Assembly (NCBI GenBank): GCA_016794505.1
Contig: JAEUJZ010000092.1
Coordinates: forward strand, 1 to 64,000
DNA length: 64,000 nucleotides
Reading direction: 5' to 3'
Origin: Myxococcales bacterium
GTDB lineage: Bacteria; Myxococcota_A; Polyangia; Palsa-1104; JAEUJZ01
The notes beneath the pieces were generated by a model. That model made no database searches, was not told the DNA's origin, and saw only the letters and a list, made by a program, of their open reading frames with translations. This document shows, one piece after another, positions 33,616-42,499 of this stretch. Every line of letters starts with the position of its first letter. Within the stretch, counting starts at the first letter, position 1. The position numbers were made by a program, and so were the translations under genes.

Positions 33616-35910
33616 CTAGCGCGGCAGGATGAAGCCGTTTTCGATGACCACACTGCCATCGCCCGCGACGATCTGAAACAGCGACTCGCGCAGCACCGAC
33701 AGGACCTCGGGTCGACGGCTGGCCACATCGTGCTGCTCTTCAAGATCGCTGTGCATGTCGTACAGGCTGAAGCGCGGGCCGCTGCGCGTCGGACGATAAA
33801 TCAGCTTCCAGTCTTCCGTGCGCAGGGCCCGATGCTTGGCCACGGTAACAAGCTCGCTGAAGCGCTCGGACAAAGCGATGTCATCCTGCGCATCGACCGT
33901 GGTTGTCGACGTGACGGCGGGATACGGCAAGCGCTTCTCGGGCTCAAATCCAGGACCACTCGCGGTAAACCACAGCTCGGTTTCGTGAAATGAGGACAAC
34001 CCCAGCCGATCGTTTTCACCACGCAGAAGCGGCAGCAGCGACACGCCGTCAAGCGGCGGCGCATCCGTCGGCGGCGGCACTCCAAGCAGCGCCAAGAGCG
34101 TCGGCACCACGTCGATGTCACGCACGATGCCAGGTACGTGATGCGCGGGAAACGCGTGGACCGGGTCATAGATCACAAGCGGCACGTGCAGCGACGGATC
34201 CCCTTCCAAGTGATCGCCGTGCCCCATGCCGCGCCCCGGAGCGTCGTACAGGTTCTCGCCGTGATCCGCTAGCACGACGACGATCGTCGACTGCGACAGC
34301 CCCAGCCGCGCCAAGCCGGAAAGAAGCCGCCGCACTCCGTCGTCGGCCGCCGAGAGCGCGCCGTCATACAAGCCGCGCACCTGCGCGATGTCGGCCTCGC
34401 TCTGCGGCTCAGACAAAGGGGGCTTGTGATAGCGAAACGGCCCCTGATACGAGGCCTCGGTGTGTCGTCGGTAATACGGGTCCGGCGCGGCATAGGGAAA
34501 GTGCGCCGACGAAAAGAACACGGTCATGAAGAAGGGCTGACCGCTCTTCTGGGCCTGTGACAAAAGCGCCACCGACTGGTCGGCAAGCTGCTGTGCATCG
34601 GCGAACTCCGCCAGGCTGTCCAGCTCGGGAAACCATGTGTGCGACAGCACGCGGCCGGTGTCTCCGACGAAATAGGGCAGCAGGTTTTTGTGCAAGGTCA
34701 GGGCGCGCTGGATGACGATCGTGCGCGCGTCAAACGCAGGCACCAGGGCTCGCTCGAAGCCCAGATCGATGCGCGAAAAAATCTCGCCGCAGAAGTCCGA
34801 AAGCACCGTCGTTCGGTACCCAGCTTGGCGCAGCATCGCGGGCAAAGCCGGCGGGACCTTCGATCGCTGCTGCAGCGTCGGAAACATCGTGCGAATGCCG
34901 TGTCGATGCGGATACCGTCCTGTGAGCAGCGTAACCAGCGACGGGAACGTTCGCGGCACGGTCACGCGAGCCGAGTCAAACGCCACGCTGCGATCGGCCA
35001 GGCTGTTCAGCGTGGGCAGAAGCGCTCGACTGCGCGCATCGCCGGTTAGCCGATCGGCCCGCAGGCTGTCGATTGCGATCAACAGCACCGAGGGCCTCGT
35101 TGCAACCTGCGGCGCATGGTGCGCCGCCCGCACCGGCCGCGCAGGCGCCGGATCCTGCGCAGTCGGGGGCCCACGCAAGGCGTAGCGAGCCGCCAGCAGC
35201 ACAGCGAAAAGCCCCAGTGTCCCGGCCAAAAGCGCCAGCCGTCGTGGCCATGGCGCCTGACGCAGCGATCCCAGGAAGCGACGACCGCGCGGCGACAGCA
35301 CGGGCGCCAGGCACAGAAAAAGCAGCAGCACCAGCGACGCGGTCAGCAGGATCGGCAGCACCGGTCCGTGACTCACCGCCATCATCCAGCGACGCGAGAA
35401 ACCTCCGCGATCGTACAGACCCTCGGCAAACAAGGCCGGGCGCAGCCGCAGCGCGCGAGCCAGAAACACCCCATGCACGAACAGCGCAAGCACCAAAGAC
35501 AGCGCCGCCCGTCGAGACGCAGACCACGGAGTCGGCGGAAGCTCGACTGGCGTCATGGCCGAATTCACACGACGTCGGTGCGGCAGAATGCCCGTGCGCT
35601 CCCACAGCGTCAGCACCACGGCTGTTAGTAGGCCGACGACAAGTCCCAGGCTGGCATAGGCGGCCAGCACACCCAGCTGGTGCCACACGATGTCTCGTCC
35701 ATAGCGAGACAAGGCAAAGCGCTCCGTGTCGGCGTCGTACACCCCGAACACGCGCAGGTCCACACCGAACAGAAAGTCGATGCCAAACAGCAGGCAATAG
35801 GCCAAGACAACACTCAGCACGCCAGCCAGCCACGGCCAGCCTGCGCCCCACGTGTCACGCAGTCTGCGCACAAATCGGCTCTGCGTGTCTGCCAGCATCG
35901 GCCCAGCCAT
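33616..35910 (-). CDS. membrane sulfatase-fold hydrolase with LtaS-like layout
   Basis: 764 residues. Five predicted helices occupy the first ~245 residues (first: WLAGVLSVVLAYCLLFGIDF), then a linker and an extracellular alkaline-phosphatase/sulfatase domain from ~272. Metal-site Asp281 (IAIDSLRADRL) and later AsnHis pairs (VVVLADHGENL, GMGHGDHL) are present. The nucleophile motif is TFPSLVTLLTGRYPHRHG (321-338) with Thr321 where formylglycine sulfatases have Cys, and without the Arg two residues later. Thr is the nucleophile in LtaS and phosphoethanolamine transferases, which also use five helices. It is more likely a phospho-group transferase or phosphodiesterase than a sulfatase. Substrate unknown. 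Confidence 0.85.
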   Translation of the reverse strand: MAGPMLADTQSRFVRRLRDTWGAGWPWLAGVLSVVLAYCLLFGIDFLFGVDLRVFGVYDADTERFALSRYGRDIVWHQLGVLAAYASLGLVVGLLTAVVLTLWERTGILPHRRRVNSAMTPVELPPTPWSASRRAALSLVLALFVHGVFLARALRLRPALFAEGLYDRGGFSRRWMMAVSHGPVLPILLTASLVLLLFLCLAPVLSPRGRRFLGSLRQAPWPRRLALLAGTLGLFAVLLAARYALRGPPTAQDPAPARPVRAAHHAPQVATRPSVLLIAIDSLRADRLTGDARSRALLPTLNSLADRSVAFDSARVTVPRTFPSLVTLLTGRYPHRHGIRTMFPTLQQRSKVPPALPAMLRQAGYRTTVLSDFCGEIFSRIDLGFERALVPAFDARTIVIQRALTLHKNLLPYFVGDTGRVLSHTWFPELDSLAEFADAQQLADQSVALLSQAQKSGQPFFMTVFFSSAHFPYAAPDPYYRRHTEASYQGPFRYHKPPLSEPQSEADIAQVRGLYDGALSAADDGVRRLLSGLARLGLSQSTIVVVLADHGENLYDAPGRGMGHGDHLEGDPSLHVPLVIYDPVHAFPAHHVPGIVRDIDVVPTLLALLGVPPPTDAPPLDGVSLLPLLRGENDRLGLSSFHETELWFTASGPGFEPEKRLPYPAVTSTTTVDAQDDIALSERFSELVTVAKHRALRTEDWKLIYRPTRSGPRFSLYDMHSDLEEQHDVASRRPEVLSVLRESLFQIVAGDGSVVIENGFILPR

Positions 35911-35983
35911 CCGCAGCGCAGCCTATCGCAGCCTGCACAGCGAATCTACAGCGGTCACAAAGCCGGCTCGGTTCCTCGCCAGG

Positions 35984-37708
35984 CTATGGCGCGGCGCCCG
36001 CGGCTCCGCTGACGCTAAGCACATAGGGAGCCTGGCCGCAGCCCCGATCGCGGCTGCTGATCCGCACCCAGGCATCGGCCTTGGCTCGAAGGACTAGGGT
36101 CTTGCCAGCGCTGCCCGCTCCGCTTGGCGTTGAGCCGGGCACAAGCTCGGTCGTCGGCCCCTTGACCGCATCCAGGCTGGCATCGCAGTCGGCGCCGACC
36201 CCAGGCACAGCGAGCTTGACCGTCCAGGTGCGAACGCTAGGCACGGCCAAAGACACGGCGGGATTGGACTCGGGCTTAAATGGCAGGCGAAAGCAGTCGA
36301 CATCGCCCGGCCACAGGAACCCGGCGAGCTGTCCATCTAGGGCGATGCCAGCGGGCCCAGCCGCGCTGCCACGCGACGCAAGCGGCACAGGGTTCGCCTG
36401 CTCGCAGTCGTCGTTGGGCTCGCTCTCGGCGCCTTCCAAAGACGGCTCGACGCTCAGGCGCATGCTGTAGCGGCTGTCTCCGACGGATGGGCGGACGGTA
36501 CCGGATTCTTTGTTGCCGTTCCCCAGGCTTGCCCCGACAGCACGAACACTGACAAAGGCGCGAGCACTGCCGCGCACCAGCGGCAGGTTGCGCAGGCGTA
36601 GCTCGCTCTGCCCCTTGCCGGCGGCGAAATCTCCAAGAAAACGAAGCTTGCCGAACTGCACGCCCGTCCCCGCTGCCGCCGCGGCGTGCGAGCCGCCATC
36701 CAGGCTCGACGCGGGCGCGGCTGGGCTGGCCTCGGGCTCGACCCAGATGCGCAGGGCCGGTGTCACGCCGGGCGAACGAACCTCGACCCGCAGGATGGCG
36801 TCGGTCTTCAAGCCAGGGGCGCCGCGACTGCCCAAGGCCGCCTGCCCAGGATCTGTCCCAGGTTGCCCGCGGTGATATAGTGAATCTACCAAATTCAGCG
36901 AGAAAAAGTCCTCATCTCCTCGCCCCAGCAGCGTGCCCGACAGATCGGAGCTATCAGCGACACAGGCCGTCTCATACGTGTCGTTGGGCTCGACTTCACT
37001 GCCCATGGGCGCCGCCGTCTGCGTCACCGACAGTTGATAGTCCAGCGACGCCGCGGCCCCCGTCGGAAGCTCACCGGCCTTGGGCGGCGTTAAGGCCCCG
37101 CGCACGCGGACCAGCACAATCTGCCCTGGGCGCACGGCCAGACCCGACATGCGCTCGCCTTGGCCGGGGCCCCTCTCGTCGACATGCCACTGCGGCGTTT
37201 GCTTCCCAAGAACCGGTCGCTGCCCCGACACCGCAGAGCCATACAGGGTCAGCTGCACATCGACCCGAGGCCCAGTAGTAAGCGTCAGCCCAAGAAGCTG
37301 CACGCCACCTGTGGCCGCTGCCGTAAGAACATAGAAGTCGTCGGCGCCTTTGCCTGCTCCCAGCGAGGTTGGCGGGGCCAGCGAGCCTCGCACGCCCCGG
37401 CCGCTGGCCACAGGCTGCGCCTGCTCGGGATCGTCGTTTGGCTCGTGTTCCTCGACGAGAAACAGCGATGCGCTGTGCAAGGACGGCGCGCGTGCCGTGC
37501 CCGGCGCAGATGGACTGCCCGGTCCGACGGCTTTGCCCTGCGTATCGACCAGCTGTACCGGAGGTCCAGCGTCGGGCCGATGCGGCAGAGGCTTCCGCCA
37601 GTCGCAGCCCAGCGAGGACGCGAGCCAGATTCCCAGCCCGCAGAGCCCGCGCGCCAGCCAGCGCTGCCCCAGGTCAGCGACCGACTGTGCCCAGCACCAG
37701 CCGCTCAT
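35984..37708 (-). CDS. lipoprotein with pre-peptidase (PPC)-like repeats
   Basis: 574 residues. Its ATG overlaps the fabZ stop (ATGA). A signal sequence ends in ASSLGCDW, a lipobox. The mature protein is Pro/Ser/Ala-rich at first, then has three PPC-type beta modules, each opened by an EPND motif: EHEPNDDPEQAQP, EVEPNDTYETA and ESEPNDDCEQANP. PPC modules are beta-sandwich domains that help secreted enzymes bind substrate or membranes. No catalytic domain is visible. It is the last gene of the skp-fabZ operon, and so is probably made in proportion to outer-membrane assembly genes. Role unknown. Confidence 0.8.
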   Translation of the reverse strand: MSGWCWAQSVADLGQRWLARGLCGLGIWLASSLGCDWRKPLPHRPDAGPPVQLVDTQGKAVGPGSPSAPGTARAPSLHSASLFLVEEHEPNDDPEQAQPVASGRGVRGSLAPPTSLGAGKGADDFYVLTAAATGGVQLLGLTLTTGPRVDVQLTLYGSAVSGQRPVLGKQTPQWHVDERGPGQGERMSGLAVRPGQIVLVRVRGALTPPKAGELPTGAAASLDYQLSVTQTAAPMGSEVEPNDTYETACVADSSDLSGTLLGRGDEDFFSLNLVDSLYHRGQPGTDPGQAALGSRGAPGLKTDAILRVEVRSPGVTPALRIWVEPEASPAAPASSLDGGSHAAAAAGTGVQFGKLRFLGDFAAGKGQSELRLRNLPLVRGSARAFVSVRAVGASLGNGNKESGTVRPSVGDSRYSMRLSVEPSLEGAESEPNDDCEQANPVPLASRGSAAGPAGIALDGQLAGFLWPGDVDCFRLPFKPESNPAVSLAVPSVRTWTVKLAVPGVGADCDASLDAVKGPTTELVPGSTPSGAGSAGKTLVLRAKADAWVRISSRDRGCGQAPYVLSVSGAAGAAP

Positions 37709-38214
37709 GCAGGCCCAGCGTCTGGGCCTGCCGCGTCCTCTGCGCCGGCCCCAGCCAGCGTGGCCATGTATTCCGCTTCGGCGACTTTCTGATCACCGAC
37801 CTTGGCTTCGCCGCGAAACTTCCAGATCCGACCGCCGCCGCGCAGCAAGGTCGAGTGCAGTTCCAAGCGATCGCCGGGCACCACAGGCTTGCGAAACTTG
37901 GCGCGGTCGATGCCCATCAAGTACACGATGCGCTCGCCCGTCAGGTCGCCTAGCTTCAGACGCGCGTGCAGCGCCGAGGTCTGAGCCATCGCTTCCAGCA
38001 TCAGCACCCCTGGCATCACCGGGTGTCCGGGGAAGTGCCCAACGAAGAAAGGCTCGTTGATCGTGACGTTCTTGATGGCGACGCAGCGCTCGCCGTCGGC
38101 TGAGTAGTCGACCACGCGGTCGACGAGTAGAAAGGGATATCGATGCGGCAGCGCCCGCAAGATCACCGAGATATCCAGCGGCAGCGCGGGCGGCAGCGGA
38201 GCGACGCCTGACAT
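37705..38214 (-). CDS. fabZ: 3-hydroxyacyl-ACP dehydratase FabZ
   Basis: 169 residues, a bit longer than FabZ's usual ~150 because of Ala-rich ends. The hot-dog fold sequence has the active His60 and Glu74 in VGHFPGHPVMPGVLMLEAM, and the N-terminal ILRALPHRYPFLLVDRVV is diagnostic. It dehydrates 3-hydroxyacyl-ACP in fatty acid elongation and, in Gram-negatives, sits in the lipid A gene cluster. Here it follows skp by five bases and precedes a PPC lipoprotein with a four-base overlap. lpxD and lpxA, which normally flank it, are absent, so the cluster is rearranged. Confidence 0.96.
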   Translation of the reverse strand: MSGVAPLPPALPLDISVILRALPHRYPFLLVDRVVDYSADGERCVAIKNVTINEPFFVGHFPGHPVMPGVLMLEAMAQTSALHARLKLGDLTGERIVYLMGIDRAKFRKPVVPGDRLELHSTLLRGGGRIWKFRGEAKVGDQKVAEAEYMATLAGAGAEDAAGPDAGPA

Positions 38215-38219
38215 GCCCG

Positions 38220-38870
38220 CTACTTCTGCGCCGGAACGACACCGGGGACAGCAGGCTTGGGAGCAGGCGCTCCCGTCGGTGCGGCCCCTTGTGGCTTGGG
38301 CGCCGTCGCTCCTCCACCACCCGTGGCCGGACCCAGCTCATTGGCCTTGCGGATGACTTCGTTCGTGATGTCCATCTCGCTCTGCTGCGGCCACACCACG
38401 GCGGCTGAGTTCAGGACCAAGTTGAAGCGGTCGCGGCTGGCGATGCCGTTGATCGCGCGATACACCCGCTCTTGAATCGGCTGCGTCGCTTTGACCTGCT
38501 CTTGCTGGAATTCCTGCTCGGTGCGCATCACCGACTCTTGGAACTGCATCGCCTTCTGCTCGAACTCTTGGCGCTTCTTCTGAAACACCTCGGGACGCAG
38601 CACCGACTCCTGCTTCTTGAGCTCTTCGCCCATCTTCTGGATCTCGTCGCGGCGCGTCTCCAGCTCTTTCTTCTTCTTGTCCGCCTTGCCTTGCAGGTCG
38701 GTGAGCACTCGCTTGCCTTCGGTGGTCTCGGCCACGGCACGCTGAATGTCGACGATGGCGATCTTCTGCTGCGCACGCGCTTCCGCACCGACGAACAGGC
38801 TGGAAAGGGCCAAGCCACTGGCCAAAAGAGGGGCGAACACGGTGCGGGGACTCTTCGGCAGACGGGACAT
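38220..38870 (-). CDS. OmpH/Skp-family periplasmic chaperone
   Basis: 216 residues. A signal peptide ending near ARA is followed by QKIAIVDIQRAVAETTEGKRVL, the family start. A long coiled coil rich in Lys, Glu and Gln (about residues 60-150) forms the tentacles. After it come AINGIASRDRFNLVLNSAAVVW and QSEMDITNEVI, the family's body end. The C-terminal Gly/Pro/Ala tail is disordered and not part of the family core. Skp trimers hold unfolded outer-membrane proteins in the periplasm. It starts the operon with fabZ and a PPC lipoprotein. The absence of bamA next to it is unusual. Confidence 0.92.
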   Translation of the reverse strand: MSRLPKSPRTVFAPLLASGLALSSLFVGAEARAQQKIAIVDIQRAVAETTEGKRVLTDLQGKADKKKKELETRRDEIQKMGEELKKQESVLRPEVFQKKRQEFEQKAMQFQESVMRTEQEFQQEQVKATQPIQERVYRAINGIASRDRFNLVLNSAAVVWPQQSEMDITNEVIRKANELGPATGGGGATAPKPQGAAPTGAPAPKPAVPGVVPAQK

Positions 38871-39026
38871 TGCAACAAGCTCCTATGCGTATGCGTGGAT
38901 GATGAGCGGGCAAGCCTTACTGATTCCATGCATTCTTGTCAATGCTTCGTCGGAACGACGGCACCATCGCCGCGATGACCAGACCGAGCCAGATCACCCC
39001 AGATCACTAAAGAGTAGGATGTCGAC

Positions 39027-40343
39027 ATGACGGAAGAGCGAAAGCTGCCGCAGAGTCGGTTGAGTCGCCTCACACAGCTTGCCCGCGTCGGGGCGCGAAC
39101 GGGGGCCAGCCTGCTCCTGGGTAGCGACGGCGGACAAGCGGCAGCACAGCAAGCAGCCGAGGTCTTGGGCTCGCTGCGCGGGCTGGCTGCCAAGGTCGGC
39201 CAGATGGCGAGCTACGTCGATGGCATGGTGCCGGATTCCCATCGCGACGCCTATCAGACGGCGCTGCGCGGGCTGCGCGCGGCGGCGCCCACGTCGTCGC
39301 CCCAGCAGATTCGTCAGCTCGTCGAAAACGAGCTGGGCGCCCCCATCGACCGCCTGTTTGTCGAATGGGACGACGTGCCGTTTGCCAGCGCCTCGATCGG
39401 TCAAGTGCATCGCGCCCGCCTGCCCGAAAACGCAGCGCCGTCCGGGCTGGAAGTGGCGGTCAAGGTGCAGCATCCAGGCATCGCGATCGCCGTCGAAAAT
39501 GACCTGCAGAACGCCGCGGTGCTGCGTCAGTTCGTCGAAGCCTTGGGTCCGCGCAACCTGAACAGCCAGCGTGCGTTCGCTGAAATTCAGCAGCGCTTTC
39601 GCGAAGAGCTGGACTACCGACTGGAAGCCGAGCGGCAGCAGTTCTTCGCGTCGCTGCACGCGGGCGATCCAGACATCGATATTCCGCAGGTGATCTCAGA
39701 ACGAAGTGCCGCACGGGTGCTGACCAGTGTGCTGAAAAAGGGCGCCAGCCTCGACGAAGCGGCCATGGCCAGCGAAGACGTGCGCCGCCACTACGCCGAG
39801 GTGCTGTGGCGCTTCGTGTTCAGGGGCAACTTGGTGGGCGGCTTGTTCAACGCCGATCCGCACCCCGGCAACTATCTGTTTCAGGATCAGGGGCGAATCG
39901 TGTTCTTGGACTTCGGCTGCATCCAGCCGATCCCGCCTGGCAACCTAGACCTGGCACGGACGGCGCACTGCGCGGCGCTGGCCCGCGACGAGACGTGGTT
40001 CGCCGAGGCCGCGCGCCGCTTGCTGCAGACAAAAGGCGGGCCGTTTGAGGTTGATTCGCTGGCCTATACCCGACGCTGCTTCGAGCCGATTTTCCGCGAG
40101 CGCTACCAGATCACGCGCGACTATGTGAAGTCGCTGGTCGAAGGCGTGATGGCCATGAAGCAGCACATCTTGGCTCGCGACAGTGGCTTCGTGCCGTTGC
40201 CCGAAGGCATCCTGTTTATGAACCGCCTGCAGTTTGGCTTCTACTCGGTCTTGGCCCAGCTCTCCGTCGAGGTGAGCTACCGCGAGGTCGAGCACGAGAT
40301 CCTGAGTGCGGCAGGCCTGCTGCGGACGGCGCGGCCCAGCTAA
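39027..40343 (+). CDS. ABC1/UbiB-family atypical kinase
   Basis: 438 residues, with the full motif set: KVGQ in LAAKVGQMASYV, the Ala-rich loop as ASASIGQVH, VAVKVQHPG, ADPHPGNYL and LDFGCIQ. Compared with the paralogue at 21871, it keeps the KxGQ motif but has ASAS for AAAS. It also lacks membrane helices at the end, so looks soluble. Characterised relatives support ubiquinone or other prenyl-lipid chemistry by an unusual ATPase activity. The first 40 residues are basic. It is divergent from skp by 156 bases. A -10-like TAGGAT sits only six bases before the ATG. Physiological partner unknown. Confidence 0.92.
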   Translation: MTEERKLPQSRLSRLTQLARVGARTGASLLLGSDGGQAAAQQAAEVLGSLRGLAAKVGQMASYVDGMVPDSHRDAYQTALRGLRAAAPTSSPQQIRQLVENELGAPIDRLFVEWDDVPFASASIGQVHRARLPENAAPSGLEVAVKVQHPGIAIAVENDLQNAAVLRQFVEALGPRNLNSQRAFAEIQQRFREELDYRLEAERQQFFASLHAGDPDIDIPQVISERSAARVLTSVLKKGASLDEAAMASEDVRRHYAEVLWRFVFRGNLVGGLFNADPHPGNYLFQDQGRIVFLDFGCIQPIPPGNLDLARTAHCAALARDETWFAEAARRLLQTKGGPFEVDSLAYTRRCFEPIFRERYQITRDYVKSLVEGVMAMKQHILARDSGFVPLPEGILFMNRLQFGFYSVLAQLSVEVSYREVEHEILSAAGLLRTARPS

Positions 40344-40391
40344 GCAGCCAGCGTCCGCGCATCGGAAGGCAGCGCGTCGGAAGCCAGCCTG

Positions 40392-41231
40392 TCATGAAAC
40401 GCCGTGGTCACGACCGATCACGGCAGCCGCAGCATAGCCCTGCGCGTCCTGGCTGGTGATGACGACGCAGCTCTGCGACGGGTCGTTCAGCTGGGGATGG
40501 ACCGTGCTGGGTTCATCGAGCAGCGCAGCCAGCGTCGCAAGCGGCGGTCCCGAGGTCGACACAGCCAAGGCAGCGGCACTTTGGGGTACGCGCTGGTGCA
40601 AGGCAGCGAGCGCCCGCGACAAAGCAATATCGGGCTGCTCAGCCACAAAGAATGAGTGGATATCTAAAATTTTCCACGTAGAATAACCGATCAGAGACGC
40701 GGGCTGCGATGTCAGATAGAGCGCAGCGACGGCATCGATCCCAGGCGACCACGCAAGATCGCAGGACAAAACCAAGCAGGCCCGCGCCCGTCCCGATGAC
40801 AAGAGCAGCGTGGCTTCTTCCAGCGCCTGCAGGCCCGCAACCTGGCTGCCAATCACGGTGGCCCCCGGTCCCAGCAGCCCGTGCTGAATCGACACCGCTC
40901 CGACGGGAGCCGAGTGCAAGGTATAGGCGAACAAGCGCGGGCTGGCCTCTCCATTTTGTACGCCACGAAAGAACGCAGTGTCCGTCGCAAGACAGCCATC
41001 GCGGCTGCCGCAAAATACGGCGGTCTGCGCCGCCTGATCGCGCCACGTGGGCTCAAGCCGCGCTAGGCAGCCCTCGCTGCCAACCACAGCCAGGCCACAC
41101 AAACGATCCAGGCGAGCAAGCTGTTCCGTCGCGGTCTTGGCACCTGTGGGCAAAAGCGCGGCCAGCGGCGTGTCGTTGCTTGGAAACAGCGCAATCGCAG
41201 CAGCCAGCGTCGGCAGGGTGGCGGGCCTCAT
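40392..41231 (-). CDS. ketosynthase-like chain length factor (PF13723-type, Cys replaced by Gln)
   Basis: 279 residues from the ATG at 41231, which overlaps the upstream KS stop (ATGA). The sequence is a shortened thiolase-fold half resembling the 'beta-ketoacyl synthase-like N-terminal domain' of aryl polyene clusters. Lining up its GSQVAGLQALEEATLLLSSGR with the neighbour's ACASGNVALAAALDWIRSGR places Gln130 at the catalytic Cys. Gln at that site marks chain length factors and loading decarboxylases (KSQ). It should form a heterodimer with the KS of the upstream gene. A ~45-base AT-rich patch lies in the middle of the gene (about 40645-40690). Substrate unknown. Confidence 0.75.
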   Translation of the reverse strand: MRPATLPTLAAAIALFPSNDTPLAALLPTGAKTATEQLARLDRLCGLAVVGSEGCLARLEPTWRDQAAQTAVFCGSRDGCLATDTAFFRGVQNGEASPRLFAYTLHSAPVGAVSIQHGLLGPGATVIGSQVAGLQALEEATLLLSSGRARACLVLSCDLAWSPGIDAVAALYLTSQPASLIGYSTWKILDIHSFFVAEQPDIALSRALAALHQRVPQSAAALAVSTSGPPLATLAALLDEPSTVHPQLNDPSQSCVVITSQDAQGYAAAAVIGRDHGVS

Positions 41232-42499
41232 GGCTGCACCTTCTGTGTGACGCCCGGCGCAGCGTTCCCAGGGACCCGCATCGCCGAGGACAAAACCACC
41301 GCCGCGTTCAGCCCACCGAAGCCCGAGGCCGTCGACAGGATATGACGCAGCGGCAGCGACAAGGCGGATCCTTGGACCAAGCGCAGCGGGATGGCCGGGT
41401 CCGGGTCCTGCAAGCCAATCGTGGCCGGCACGCGATGTTCTTCCAGCGCGCGTACGCACACGACGGCTTCCAGCGCCGAAGCAGCCCCCATGCTGTGTCC
41501 GAGCGCGCCTTTTACCGAGTGAACCGGCACACTCGCGGCGCGATCAGCGAAGACCAAGGCAATGGCTCGTCCTTCCATCTGATCGTTAAAGATCGTCGCT
41601 GTGCCGTGTGCTGAAACAAAGTCGATCTCGGCAGGCGTAACACCGGCATCGAGCAACGCGGCGCACATCGCTCGTGCTGCGCCGCGGCCTTCGCGATCCG
41701 GTCCAGTCATGTGGTTGGCGTCGCAGGACTGACCGGCCCCAGACAGGACGGCCCGCACACGAGCTCCGCGGGCTTGGGCGTGTTGGGGCGACTCTAGTAC
41801 CAAAAACGCCGCGCCCTCACCCAGGCTCAGCCCGCTGCGCGTGACATCAAAGGGCTTGCACGCACCAGGCGAGAGCGCACGCAGCGACTGAAATCCCCGC
41901 AGCACGAAGTCGGACAGCGCATCGCAGCCACCGCACAGGACGACATCACAGCGTCCGCTGCGGATCCAGTCCAGCGCCGCCGCGAGAGCGACGTTTCCCG
42001 AGGCACAGGCCGCAACAGGCACCAAGACGCGCCCCGCTCCAACGGCCGCGGCCAGGACCTGCGCTGGGATCGCTGGACCGTGGGCATCGGTCGGCGGCGC
42101 GATGGATCCGCGACGCAGGGCAGCCAGCCAGGGTGCTTTCTCGCCGTGCGTGGTGCCTAGACAGACTCCGATGCGGCGGTTGGCCGGAGGCACACCTTGC
42201 GCCCCAAAGCTGCCGAGCCCGGCATCGCGCCATGCCTCGCTGGCGGCCAAAACGCTCATGCGCGTAGCCCGCGGCGCGGGGCTGCACAGCACCTGTGCAG
42301 ACAGGTCCTCAGCCAGCTCACCAGCCTCGGTCGGTAGCGGCACCAGAGACAGCGGCAGCGCGCCAATTCCCAGGGCATCGCCTTCGACGCGGGCCCGCAG
42401 CGCCGTCTGCCCCGACACGAGCCCTTGCCACAGCGCATCGGCACCCAGGCCCAAGCCAGACACCGCCCCCAGACCGGTAATCGCGACGGCAGCGGTCAT
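41228..42499 (-). CDS. beta-ketoacyl-ACP synthase (FabF-like, KS-alpha)
   Basis: 423 residues from the ATG at 42499, overlapping the upstream acyltransferase stop by four bases. The catalytic triad is intact: Cys165 (PVAACASGN), His298 (SAHGTATIFND) and His335 (KGALGHSMGAAS) with Lys330. The N-terminal VAITGLGAVSGLGLGADAL and C-terminal SGFGGLNAAVVL are the family hallmarks. It elongates ACP-bound acyl chains with malonyl-ACP. The downstream gene gives a partner that lacks the Cys, so it may work as a KS/CLF heterodimer in a polyene or specialised fatty acid pathway. No ACP gene is seen nearby. Confidence 0.93.
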   Translation of the reverse strand: MTAAVAITGLGAVSGLGLGADALWQGLVSGQTALRARVEGDALGIGALPLSLVPLPTEAGELAEDLSAQVLCSPAPRATRMSVLAASEAWRDAGLGSFGAQGVPPANRRIGVCLGTTHGEKAPWLAALRRGSIAPPTDAHGPAIPAQVLAAAVGAGRVLVPVAACASGNVALAAALDWIRSGRCDVVLCGGCDALSDFVLRGFQSLRALSPGACKPFDVTRSGLSLGEGAAFLVLESPQHAQARGARVRAVLSGAGQSCDANHMTGPDREGRGAARAMCAALLDAGVTPAEIDFVSAHGTATIFNDQMEGRAIALVFADRAASVPVHSVKGALGHSMGAASALEAVVCVRALEEHRVPATIGLQDPDPAIPLRLVQGSALSLPLRHILSTASGFGGLNAAVVLSSAMRVPGNAAPGVTQKVQP

